A stretch of 16,892 nucleotides of DNA. Origin: Clostridia bacterium (lineage in GTDB: Bacteria; Bacillota; Clostridia; Oscillospirales; CAG-272). Location of the stretch: NCBI GenBank assembly GCA_017453085.1, contig JAFTKV010000024.1:1-16892 (forward strand). The letters are read 5' to 3'. Below the pieces are notes generated by a model that saw only the letters and a list, made by a program, of their open reading frames with translations, was not told the origin of the DNA and made no database searches. The translations under genes and the position numbers were made by a program. The stretch's first letter is position 1. The number at the start of each line of letters is the position of its first letter. Of this stretch, positions 7,239-13,896 are shown piece after piece.

Positions 7239-7263
7239 GAATATATCGAAAAGGTGGGGGAGA

Positions 7264-7785
7264 ATGAAGCGACTGAAAAAATGGATCGCTGCAATGCTGG
7301 GAGCAGTGCTGCTCGTGCTGCTGTGCTGCTGTGGCAAGGAAGGAGCGGGCACGCTTTCTTATCAGGAGCAGGAGTGTGTCTTTACGGGTGTTTGTGCGTT
7401 GGAGGACGGTGATTATACGGTGCAGATCAGTCTGCACACCGACGGGAGTCGGGAACTGTTGTTTCTGTCCCCGGAAACCCTGACCGGATGCCGTTACGTG
7501 CGGGATGCGGCGGGAGCGTACAGCTTCATCTGTGCCGACACCGTCTTCCCGGTTGCCGGGAATCCTACGGTCGAGACGGTGTTTGGTTTGTTTGCGCTGG
7601 ACGAAGCCGATCTTCTCTCCGCCGATCTGGAGGAGAATGCGGGGGAGGGGCTGAACGTGCTCACCTTTTCGGGGGACGTCAAGGTGTATCTCAGCAGTGC
7701 GGACGGTCTGCCGCTGCGCTTTGAGCATCCGCTTTTGACCCTGACCTTGCGCGCGGACGGCAGGCAGATACTATCCCCTAACTGA
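7264..7785 (+). CDS. Small lipoprotein of unknown function
   Basis: A 173-residue protein not recognised from a named family. Residues 1-20 are a basic start and strongly hydrophobic segment leading to LLCCCG. One of C21-C23 is the likely lipidation site, so the protein is expected on the outer face of the membrane. The rest (about 30-173) alternates short hydrophobic and polar stretches typical of a beta-rich soluble domain, including the segment DVKVYLSSADGLPLRFE. That phrase loosely recalls LolA/LprG-like lipoproteins, but the resemblance is not enough to assign a family. A G-rich ribosome-binding site (GGTGGGGGAGA) precedes the ATG. It is the only plus-strand gene between minus-strand operons. 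It is divergent from trkA and convergent with the methyltransferase gene, with which it shares a terminator. Confidence 0.75.
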   Translation: MKRLKKWIAAMLGAVLLVLLCCCGKEGAGTLSYQEQECVFTGVCALEDGDYTVQISLHTDGSRELLFLSPETLTGCRYVRDAAGAYSFICADTVFPVAGNPTVETVFGLFALDEADLLSADLEENAGEGLNVLTFSGDVKVYLSSADGLPLRFEHPLLTLTLRADGRQILSPN

Positions 7786-7786
7786 A

Positions 7787-7812
7787 AACCGGAGTGCATT
7801 GCACTCCGGTTT
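7787..7812. terminator. Shared bidirectional terminator between convergent genes
   Basis: AACCGGAGTGC and GCACTCCGGTT form a perfect 11-bp stem around ATT. Short A/T runs lie on both sides. The hairpin fits exactly between the stop codons at 7785 and 7814 and serves both genes. Confidence 0.85.
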
Positions 7813-7813
7813 G

Positions 7814-8563
7814 TTATATACGTTTACAGAGATAATAATGTCGATGGTCAGAGTCGTCTGCGGGTTTGCCGGAAAGATCTCCCAGCTGCGCCAGCAGCTT
7901 AAATCCGCAGTTTTGGAGAGTGGAGCGGATGTAGTCTGCGGAGTAGCAGCGTTCGGTCTGCTCCTCCTCGGTGCGGCGCCACAGACCGTTTTTCTGCTTC
8001 TCAAAAAAGGTCAGGCGGAAGGTGCAAAGCTGTGTGCCCGGGTCGAAATCGTTCTCCCAACCGCAGAATACGCCGTCGTCTTCCATAATGTAGCAGGCAT
8101 CGCCGTACACCTCGGCAAATTTGCGAGGAGTGTTCAGATCGAAAAAGAGCAGACCGCCCGGCTCGATGTAATTATGCAACAGACCGAAGGTCTTTTCCAG
8201 CTCGCCGTCCTCGGTAAGGTAGTTGAAGCTGTCCAGACAGCAAAGTGCCGCCTTGACGGTGCCGTACAGCTCAAATTCGGTCATGTCCTGGCAGAGCAGG
8301 AGAGGGAAATACCCTTCGTCGGAGCATTTATCCCGTGCGGCGGACAGCATTTCCGGAGAAATGTCCACACCGATCAGGTCGTAACCCGCTTTCAGCAAGG
8401 GCAGGGTCAGATTGCCGGTTCCGCAGCCCAGATCCAGCACCAGCTCGCCGGGGGCAATTCCGTGGGCTTCCATGGCGCGGATGAAGTAATTACTCCACAG
8501 AGAGTAGTTCACTTCGGTATTGAGGCGATCGTAGAAGGGGGCCAGCTTTTCGTAGCAGCTCAT
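7814..8563 (-). CDS. Class I SAM-dependent methyltransferase
   Basis: A 249-residue cytoplasmic protein with a class I Rossmann methyltransferase fold. It has the N-terminal YEKLAPFYDRLN segment common to this group, motif I DLGCGTG (44-50), and the acidic strand-2 residue D67 in GVDIS. An LCCLDSFNYL segment follows near 107-116. The rest resembles UbiE-like small-molecule methyltransferases (methyltransferase domain 25 type), and such genes are common in Clostridia without known substrate. The start codon overlaps the stop of the upstream membrane-protein gene by 4 bases (ATGA), so the two are translationally coupled. It is the last gene of the probable six-gene operon. The substrate cannot be inferred. 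Confidence 0.85.
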   Translation of the reverse strand: MSCYEKLAPFYDRLNTEVNYSLWSNYFIRAMEAHGIAPGELVLDLGCGTGNLTLPLLKAGYDLIGVDISPEMLSAARDKCSDEGYFPLLLCQDMTEFELYGTVKAALCCLDSFNYLTEDGELEKTFGLLHNYIEPGGLLFFDLNTPRKFAEVYGDACYIMEDDGVFCGWENDFDPGTQLCTFRLTFFEKQKNGLWRRTEEEQTERCYSADYIRSTLQNCGFKLLAQLGDLSGKPADDSDHRHYYLCKRI

Positions 8564-9486
8564 TCTGCCGCCTCGCTTTCGTCGGTGGCAAGATCCGCAG
8601 TAACCGTCTCAGCTTCTGTTGCGACGGCCGGGGCGGGTGTGACGGATTTTTGGGGGCGAGTGCACGGAGAGGCCATGCAGGCAGCGGCGTAAAGAGCAAC
8701 GGCCAGAAGCACGAGATAGGTGCAGATTTCGGAGCCCAGGGAAATCCATCCCATAGCCCACAGGATCAGACCGGTGACCGCGTCACAGCCGGCGATCACC
8801 AGGGTGACTGATGCAGAGACGGCGTAGAATCGGTAGGTCGCAATGCCCCGTGCCAGCCGCAGCTCGGCGATCAGGAAGAGCATAACGGCGATCAGTGCCA
8901 TCAGATGCAGGATCCGTCGGGGAGAGGTAAGCAGGTAGCGCATATCGAAGTAGACCCGCAGGGCGGAGAAGCCTGCCCACAAAAGGAGCGCGCAGGCACT
9001 CTGGGGGTAGCTTCGATGCTTGGCAAAGCGCAGGAGGAAGTGTGCTGCGGCGGGAATGCCCAGCACGAGGGAGAGCAGCAGCATGATGCGGGCGGTATGA
9101 TCGCTGACCAGAGTGGAGGCCAGCAAATTCCCCAGCGGATCGGTGCCGCTGTTTTTCAAAACTAAGGGAAGAAACACGGTTCCGACCAGTGCGGCTGCGC
9201 CAAACAGGGAGGCAAAGTCGGTATACACGGTGGATCTGACCCGAAATTCGCTGCAAACGGTTTTGCCGGGGAGGCGAAGATTTAGCAGAAGCGCACCTGC
9301 GGCGGCAGCGATCCAAAGGATCGCGGTAACGGTAGGTAGCGCGCCGGGGCGATACAGATCGTTTTCAAATTCATAGCCGGTCAGATAGAGATAGGTCTGC
9401 ACGGCGGTGAGTACCGCAAAGATCAGGGCGGTGCCGACGAGAGCGATCCGTCCCGCGGTACGGGTGGCGTCGTTTTTTTCGGACAT
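8560..9486 (-). CDS. Integral membrane protein, about eight helices, unknown
   Basis: A 308-residue hydrophobic protein not recognised from a named family. About eight membrane segments can be drawn: near residues 12-35, 46-68, 88-107, 129-151, 160-180, 188-210, 216-240 and 246-265. A soluble Ala/Thr/Glu-rich tail of about 40 residues follows. No catalytic motif or transporter signature was seen. The start at 9486 (MSEKND) is preferred to the ATG at 9498, because the only purine-rich site (GAAAGG) directly abuts the latter; either remains possible. The gene overlaps the methyltransferase start by 4 bases and follows ddl after 51 bases, so it is likely cotranscribed with both. Confidence 0.7.
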   Translation of the reverse strand: MSEKNDATRTAGRIALVGTALIFAVLTAVQTYLYLTGYEFENDLYRPGALPTVTAILWIAAAAGALLLNLRLPGKTVCSEFRVRSTVYTDFASLFGAAALVGTVFLPLVLKNSGTDPLGNLLASTLVSDHTARIMLLLSLVLGIPAAAHFLLRFAKHRSYPQSACALLLWAGFSALRVYFDMRYLLTSPRRILHLMALIAVMLFLIAELRLARGIATYRFYAVSASVTLVIAGCDAVTGLILWAMGWISLGSEICTYLVLLAVALYAAACMASPCTRPQKSVTPAPAVATEAETVTADLATDESEAAE

Positions 9487-9537
9487 TGTATGCCACATCC
9501 TTTCGATGGGAGTTCAGAAGGGAGCGTAGATAACCCC

Positions 9538-10593
9538 TCAGCGGGCGAGCGCGTGCTCTACCAGACGGTCGATCACCTCAGCGTAGGTCATGCCGCAGGC
9601 CATGAACAGCTTGGGATACATACTGATAGAGGTGAAGCCGGGGAGCGTGTTGATCTCGTTGAAGATATAGCGGCCGTCGGCGGTGTAGAAGAAATCTACA
9701 CGGGACAGTCCCGCACAGCCCAGTCTGCGATAGATTTCGCAGGCAGTCTTGCGGATGGCGTCAGACGCTTCGTTGGACAGGCGGGCGGGGATGTAATAGG
9801 AAGCGGTGTCACTGACGTACTTGGTCTCGTAGTCGTAGAAATCGCTACCGGGATCGATCTCGCCGCAGACTGACGCCACGGGAGCGTCGTTGCCCATGAT
9901 GGCTACCTCGATCTCACGGCCGTCGATGAACTCTTCCACCAGTACCACGTCGTCGAACCGAGCAGCGTTGGCGATGGCATCCTGCAGCGCATCGGGGGTG
10001 CGGACCTTGCTGACACCGATGGACGAGCCGGTGGCGGAGGGTTTTACAAAGACGGGATAGCCCAGCGCAGCAACGCGGACGGCAACGGCGTCAAACTCCT
10101 CGGCAAGCTCGCGGCGGGTGACGAATTCTACCCTCGCCTGAGGGATCTTGAAATTATTCAGCACTGCTTTGGTGGAGAATTTATCTATGCAAACGGCGGA
10201 GGAGCGGCAGTCGGGGCCGACGAAGGGGATGCCCGACAGCTCCAGCAGACCCTGCAGGGTGCCGTCCTCGCAATGTGCGCCGTGCATGACGGGGAAGACC
10301 ACGTCCAGCGGGATTTTTCGATAAGTAGTACCCTCCAATACCAGGAGGCAGCGGTCACCCTTGGAGGGGGAGATCATTGCGGGGCGGATGTAGGTCTCGT
10401 CCTTCCACCATTCGTCCTTGGCTATGGCTGCAACGGGACCGTTGTAGAGATACCATTTTCCGTCGCGGGTGATGCCTACGGTGGTAAGGGTGTATTTAGC
10501 GGGATCGGCGTTTTCGATCACCGAGGTCACGCTTCTGAGGGAGACCTCGTATTCGGTGGATTCGCCGCCGAAGAGACAACAAAGATTCAACAT
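9538..10593 (-). CDS. ddl: D-alanine--D-alanine ligase
   Basis: An ATP-grasp ligase of 351 residues that joins two D-alanines for peptidoglycan precursors in the cytoplasm. Family marks are visible in order. FGGESTEYEVS at 8-18 carries the catalytic glutamate. HGAHCEDG (104-111) corresponds to the usual HGxxGEDG, with Cys108 replacing glycine. KPSATGSSIGV (184-194) fits the nucleotide-binding region. NEINTLPGFT (312-321) fits the metal and ligand site. The omega-loop reads DYETKYVSD, with Tyr259 at the place typical of D-Ala-D-Ala ligases, whereas D-lactate ligases of the VanA type lack the KY pair. This argues for D-Ala specificity; that point is inference. GAAAGG lies 9 bases upstream of the ATG. 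It follows a small membrane-protein gene after 26 bases. Confidence 0.95.
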   Translation of the reverse strand: MLNLCCLFGGESTEYEVSLRSVTSVIENADPAKYTLTTVGITRDGKWYLYNGPVAAIAKDEWWKDETYIRPAMISPSKGDRCLLVLEGTTYRKIPLDVVFPVMHGAHCEDGTLQGLLELSGIPFVGPDCRSSAVCIDKFSTKAVLNNFKIPQARVEFVTRRELAEEFDAVAVRVAALGYPVFVKPSATGSSIGVSKVRTPDALQDAIANAARFDDVVLVEEFIDGREIEVAIMGNDAPVASVCGEIDPGSDFYDYETKYVSDTASYYIPARLSNEASDAIRKTACEIYRRLGCAGLSRVDFFYTADGRYIFNEINTLPGFTSISMYPKLFMACGMTYAEVIDRLVEHALAR

Positions 10594-10619
10594 AGCTTAG
10601 TTCCTTTCAAACAGACAGA

Positions 10620-10994
10620 TCAGTTAATGTCAATGCGGCCGATGCCGTCGGGATCGGCTTCTGCGGCTTCCTTTTGACGGTAATATTTCCGCAGACGAAA
10701 ATAGAGATAGGTACAGGAGCAGGCCGAGGAGATGGCAAAGCTCAGCAGGATGCAGAGCACAAGCGGAAGCAGCAGCCACCAGCCGGTAATGTAGCGGAAG
10801 AAGACGAACAGAAACAGCAGGGTGTTCAGCGAAAGGCCAATAGAGAGCCCCCAGCCGAAGGTCCAACGCTTGGCGATATCCTGCCAGATGTCGTTGACCG
10901 GAAGGGTAGAGTATTCGCGGGTGTAGAAGAAGTCCAGCAAAACGTCACACCAATGATACTTGAAAACTTCTTTCCAAAGGGGCCAGCCCTTCAT
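10620..10994 (-). CDS. Small two-helix membrane protein, unknown
   Basis: A 124-residue protein not recognised from a named family. The first ~45 residues are amphipathic and rich in Trp, Tyr and Phe (WPLWKEVFKYHW, DIWQDIAKRW). Two closely spaced hydrophobic segments follow at about 48-70 and 73-95, then a basic stretch RLRKYYRQK and an acidic tail ending DGIGRIDIN. It probably sits in the cytoplasmic membrane with both ends on one side. The start at 10994 is chosen because AAGGA lies about 10 bases upstream; the GTG at 11003 is too close to the same site. It lies 18 bases after prmC and 26 bases before ddl, so it is likely in the same operon. Confidence 0.7.
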   Translation of the reverse strand: MKGWPLWKEVFKYHWCDVLLDFFYTREYSTLPVNDIWQDIAKRWTFGWGLSIGLSLNTLLFLFVFFRYITGWWLLLPLVLCILLSFAISSACSCTYLYFRLRKYYRQKEAAEADPDGIGRIDIN

Positions 10995-11012
10995 GTGGAT
11001 CACATCCTTCGT

Positions 11013-11732
11013 TCAGGTTCTTTTCGTGAGCTTTGCCACGCGGTCGTTGTCGCCGTAATCCTTTGTCACGGTGCAGTCGAAGCCGAGGGCGTTGCCTAAG
11101 GTGCGGATCTGCTCCCCTTGATCGTAGCCGATCTCGAAGAGGAAGCAGCCACCCTCCTTCAAATGGTGAGCAAAGCGGGAGAGGATCGCCCGATAAAAAT
11201 CCAGACCGTCTTCTCCGCCGTCCAGCGCGATCTGCGGCTCGTAGGCGAGAGAGGGATAATCGGCGATGTCCCCGGCAGGGATGTAAGGGGGATTAGAGAG
11301 GATCGCGTCGTACAAGCCCTCCAGAGGATCTTGGGAAAGCAGATCGGCGCAGTGAAAGCGTACCCGATCGGCCACCTGCAAATCGCGTGCGTTTTGCAGG
11401 GCGACGGCGAGTGCTTCGGGAGAGATATCCGGCGCATCTGCAGTCAGATCGGGACGGTCGGCCAGGATCGACAGGACGATAGCGCCGCTGCCGGTGCACA
11501 GATCGGCAAATCTGCCGTTGCTTGGCAGGAGGGAAAGTGCCGTTTCCACCAGCCGCTCGGTATCCGGGCGAGGGATCAGCACGTCGGGGGTGACGGTAAA
11601 GCGATACCGCCAGAAATATTGCTCCCCCAGCAGATATGCCAAGGGTTCACCTGCCCGATAACGGGCGAGTGCGGCCGCAAAGTCCGCTTCTGCGGGATAT
11701 TTTTCCCGCAGCCAGAGCAGTTCTTGTTCCAT
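11013..11732 (-). CDS. prmC: PrmC (HemK) peptide-chain release factor glutamine methyltransferase
   Basis: A 239-residue SAM-dependent enzyme that methylates the GGQ glutamine of release factors RF1 and RF2. The family linker EPLAYLLGEQYFW (29-41) leads to the conserved PRPDTE (54-59). Motif I reads DLCTGSGAI (77-85) and the catalytic NPPY is at 147-150. At 239 residues it is shorter than the usual ~280 because the N-terminal helical domain is reduced; the methyltransferase core is complete. The segment around residues 97-103 reads TADAPDIS, where most relatives have a valine-aspartate pair. The ribosome-binding site is weak, but the stop codon of the upstream SLOG gene is only 6 bases away, so translation is probably coupled. 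The usual partner prfA is not adjacent. Confidence 0.92.
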   Translation of the reverse strand: MEQELLWLREKYPAEADFAAALARYRAGEPLAYLLGEQYFWRYRFTVTPDVLIPRPDTERLVETALSLLPSNGRFADLCTGSGAIVLSILADRPDLTADAPDISPEALAVALQNARDLQVADRVRFHCADLLSQDPLEGLYDAILSNPPYIPAGDIADYPSLAYEPQIALDGGEDGLDFYRAILSRFAHHLKEGGCFLFEIGYDQGEQIRTLGNALGFDCTVTKDYGDNDRVAKLTKRT

Positions 11733-11738
11733 GGTAGA

Positions 11739-12284
11739 TCAGATCCCGTCGAACAGCCCCTGCTGCTCGGGGAAGGAGAGTAGAGTGCCGTCGTCGGCAA
11801 GGTTTTGAATGGCAAGCCCCTGTCTGCGCGCCAGCGTCAAGGTCTGATAGGAGCCGCCCGTGGTACGGTTGACGTAAGCGATCAGATGGCTGCTGTGCTC
11901 CACCATAAAGGCGTTGCGGTTATGCATACATCCGTTGTAGTAGTGATCGGCAAGAAGGATATCCAGATCGGCTTCTCTGCGGACGGTCTCGTACAGCGAT
12001 CGCTCGGTAGGCGTCCAGCGGTCTGCCTGACCGGGGCAGGGGCGTGCCAGCACCAGCCGCAGGTTCGGGTAAAGATGTCGCCGCAGATTGATCAGCTGGA
12101 TAGCGACCAGCGTATCAAATCCTCTTGCGCCGCCTACGATAAAGGTGGTAACGCCTTTGGCCAGCAGCGAAGTGACCGCTTCTGTCAGCTGCGGAAGAAC
12201 CCGGTGCATAGCGGAGAGCGAAATATCCCGATGACCGGTAAAGCAGCAGACCTGCTCACGCGAAGGAAGCGAAGGATTTATCAT
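11739..12284 (-). CDS. SLOG-family (DUF1273/YpsA-like) nucleotide-binding protein
   Basis: A 181-residue protein, the usual length for this family. It begins near CCFTGHRD and contains VGGARGFD, the two glycine-rich loops expected of a SLOG/Rossmann-like nucleotide-binding fold. Later come RPCPGQADRW and RNAFMVEHSSHLIAY, both typical. Members such as YpsA have been linked to cell division in Gram-positive bacteria, and the wider SLOG group binds nucleotide-derived ligands; the ligand here is unknown. The start at 12284 is chosen because GGGAG lies 6 bases upstream. Longer in-frame starts at 12323, 12347 and 12377 fall in or before a tandem repeat and lack ribosome-binding sites. It is the first gene of the probable operon running to 7814. 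Confidence 0.85.
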   Translation of the reverse strand: MINPSLPSREQVCCFTGHRDISLSAMHRVLPQLTEAVTSLLAKGVTTFIVGGARGFDTLVAIQLINLRRHLYPNLRLVLARPCPGQADRWTPTERSLYETVRREADLDILLADHYYNGCMHNRNAFMVEHSSHLIAYVNRTTGGSYQTLTLARRQGLAIQNLADDGTLLSFPEQQGLFDGI

Positions 12285-12290
12285 ACGGCT

Positions 12291-12295
12291 CTCCC
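12291..12295 (-). promoter_or_regulatory. Ribosome-binding site of the SLOG-family gene
   Basis: GGGAG on the minus strand lies 6 bases before the ATG at 12284. It begins 4 bases after the end of the palindromic last repeat copy, so folding of that copy could affect its access. Confidence 0.65.
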
Positions 12296-12299
12296 ACGT

Positions 12300-12371
12300 C
12301 CGCAGAATTTCTGCGGCAGACATCCGTAGGATTTCTGCGGCAGACATCAGTGGGATTTCTGCGTCGAGCGG
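12300..12371 (-). repeat. 24-bp tandem repeat in the SLOG operon leader
   Basis: Read on the minus strand, two adjacent 24-base copies (12324-12347 and 12300-12323) differ at only two positions. A third, degenerate copy (12348-12371) keeps CGCAGAAATCC. Both full copies begin with an in-frame ATG. The last copy contains a perfect 17-base palindrome at 12300-12316 (CCGCAGAA-A-TTCTGCGG on the minus strand). Confidence 0.85.
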
Positions 12372-12384
12372 ATGCAATACTATT

Positions 12385-12390
12385 ATTATA
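12385..12390 (-). promoter_or_regulatory. Probable -10 box of the SLOG-prmC-ddl operon
   Basis: A perfect TATAAT on the minus strand. No convincing -35 box lies 16-18 bases upstream; the nearest candidate, TTAAAG, is 20 bases away. Transcription would start near 12378, placing the whole tandem repeat in a leader of about 95 bases. A weak -35 suggests possible activator dependence. Confidence 0.55.
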
Positions 12391-12432
12391 GTCCCTATTT
12401 GTGAATTTTTCTTTAAGGATTTCGGGTTTTGG

Positions 12433-12470
12433 AAAAAAATATAAAAGAGCCCGCTTGCGAGCTCTTTTAT
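12433..12470 (-). terminator. Intrinsic terminator after the distal GH76 gene
   Basis: On the minus strand, ATAAAAGAGC pairs with GCTCTTTTAT, extended by a GC-rich inner stem with one mismatch. A U-rich tail of seven residues follows a two-base break. It lies 10 bases after the stop codon at 12481. Confidence 0.9.
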
Positions 12471-12480
12471 GTGAATTGGT

Positions 12481-13743
12481 TTATTCGGATTTGCCTTCCA
12501 TGAATTCCTGGAAGTAAGTTGTCAGCAGCAGGACGGATGCGACGCCGCAGGGTTGCAGCACGTCGGTGGTGGATTCGCCGCCCCAATCGCCGGTGCAGAA
12601 GTAGGGATCGTAATAGCCCTTCTTGTTCTGGGTCTTCAGAGTGCGCTTCAGCACAACTGCCATGTTATCCATAGCGGTAGTGTCCTTTTCAGGGTCTACC
12701 GAGTAGAACTTCATAAAGCCACGGGCCAGCCAACCGATGCACCAGGATCTGTAAATGGGGTTGCCGTTCATTCTGGTGGCATTGCCTCTGCCGGTGAACA
12801 TCAGGCTGATGGTTGCCTTGTTGGTTGCACGTGCCTGATTGAGATAGGTCTCGTCGCCGGTGATCTCGTACAGCTGTGCACCGGCGTAGATCATCGTGCC
12901 CTGGTTGTAAGCGGCCTTCCAGTTGTTACGACCGCCGTCTACGCCCAGGCTGTCAATGTACAGATCGCCGTCCAGCAGCTTTTCGCGGCACCAATCGTAG
13001 ATCATTCTGCCCTTTTCCAGATATTCTTCCTTTTGAGTCAGCTGATATGCCCACAGGAAAGCGATGGCAACGGGGCCGTTGGCACAGGTGTTCTTGCCGC
13101 CGTAGGTCTTGTCCCAGTAGATGCCGCCGCCCAGAACGTCGTCCCAGCCGGTCCACAGGAATTGCAGGGTCTCCTCGGCCTCTGCAAGGAACTGGTCATC
13201 CTTCAGCAGCTCATAAGCGTTCAAAAACTGGATGCAGATCCATGCGTCGTCGTCATAATAGTAGTCGCCCGAGCCGCCTTTGCCGGCGTTATAGTAGGAA
13301 ACGGTGTGGGAATTGCCGTCGGGCGTAGTGATCTTTGCATTGGTCACCTTGTATTGGGTGATGCCCTTGGTCAGTGCGTTGCGGTATGCCTTTTCGATGG
13401 TCTTGTCCTCGGGATACAGGCGATACGCTTCTGCAACTGCTTCCATAAAGCCCGCAAAGCCCCAAACAACCGATGCGCCGGAGTTGTTGATGTCGGTACG
13501 CAGGAAGCTGGTGCGCCAATAATCCTTGATGATCTGCCGCATCAGGCGGTAGGAGGGCTCGGCAAACTGAGAGTCGTACTGGTCGGAGGGCAGGGGAGCG
13601 GCGGGAGTGGGTACGGTAGTTGCGGCGGTGGTTTCAGCGGTGGTTGTGCCGGTAACGGGCGTGTCCGTCGAATCGGCGCAGGCGGTTGCAAGGGGGAGCA
13701 GGGATGCAATAGCAAGAACGCAGGCAATCAGTTTCTTTTTCAT
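12481..13743 (-). CDS. GH76-family glycoside hydrolase lipoprotein (distal copy)
   Basis: A 420-residue exported lipoprotein. The signal ends in LATAC with Cys22 as the likely lipidation site, followed by a Thr/Pro/Ala-rich linker to about residue 55. The rest is an (alpha/alpha)6-type GH76 domain. YYYDDDAW (161-168) holds the Asp pair that is catalytic in this family, and FLWTGWDDVLGGGIYW, KNTCANGP and AAYNQGTMI follow in the usual order. GH76 enzymes are endo-acting alpha-1,6-mannanases or transglycosidases, so a mannan-like glycan is the default guess for substrate. The start has AAAGAGG upstream. It has its own promoter region and is separated from the paralogue at 13897-15135 by a terminator. 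Family firm, substrate inferred. Confidence 0.88.
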   Translation of the reverse strand: MKKKLIACVLAIASLLPLATACADSTDTPVTGTTTAETTAATTVPTPAAPLPSDQYDSQFAEPSYRLMRQIIKDYWRTSFLRTDINNSGASVVWGFAGFMEAVAEAYRLYPEDKTIEKAYRNALTKGITQYKVTNAKITTPDGNSHTVSYYNAGKGGSGDYYYDDDAWICIQFLNAYELLKDDQFLAEAEETLQFLWTGWDDVLGGGIYWDKTYGGKNTCANGPVAIAFLWAYQLTQKEEYLEKGRMIYDWCREKLLDGDLYIDSLGVDGGRNNWKAAYNQGTMIYAGAQLYEITGDETYLNQARATNKATISLMFTGRGNATRMNGNPIYRSWCIGWLARGFMKFYSVDPEKDTTAMDNMAVVLKRTLKTQNKKGYYDPYFCTGDWGGESTTDVLQPCGVASVLLLTTYFQEFMEGKSE

Positions 13744-13781
13744 AAGCTACCTCTTTCATCATCGTAAATCTAAGTATCATC

Positions 13782-13787
13782 ATTATA
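13782..13787 (-). promoter_or_regulatory. -10 box of the distal GH76 gene, flanked by direct repeats
   Basis: A perfect TATAAT on the minus strand, with no clear -35. The 7-base direct repeat ATGATAC occurs on both sides (13774-13780 and 13790-13796 on the minus strand), 16 bases apart. This could be a regulator site, but short repeats can be chance. Confidence 0.55.
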
Positions 13788-13850
13788 TCGTATCATTATG
13801 AATATTTTTTGAACATCCGCAGACTTTTGTTACGGAATTGGAATTTTTAC

Positions 13851-13888
13851 AAAAAATCTCAAGAGAATGCAACCGCATTCTCTTGAGA
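13851..13888 (-). terminator. Strong terminator between the GH76 paralogues
   Basis: A perfect 14-bp stem (TCTCAAGAGAATGC with GCATTCTCTTGAGA) encloses a 4-base loop and is followed on the minus strand by six U residues. It begins 8 bases after the stop codon at 13897 and should separate the two GH76 transcripts. Confidence 0.95.
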
Positions 13889-13896
13889 CTGGGTAA

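Noticed and set aside
9538..10593. Vancomycin-resistance type D-Ala-D-Lac ligase
   Set aside because: The omega-loop carries the KY pair typical of D-Ala-D-Ala ligases, and no vanH, vanX or van two-component genes are nearby.
12285..12371. CRISPR-like array
   Set aside because: The 24-bp units are directly adjacent without spacers and only two to three copies exist.
12553..13767. A long plus-strand open frame opposite the distal GH76 gene
   Set aside because: The minus-strand product has a lipobox and full GH76 motifs. The opposite frame has low-complexity Gly/Val-rich content and crosses the promoter.
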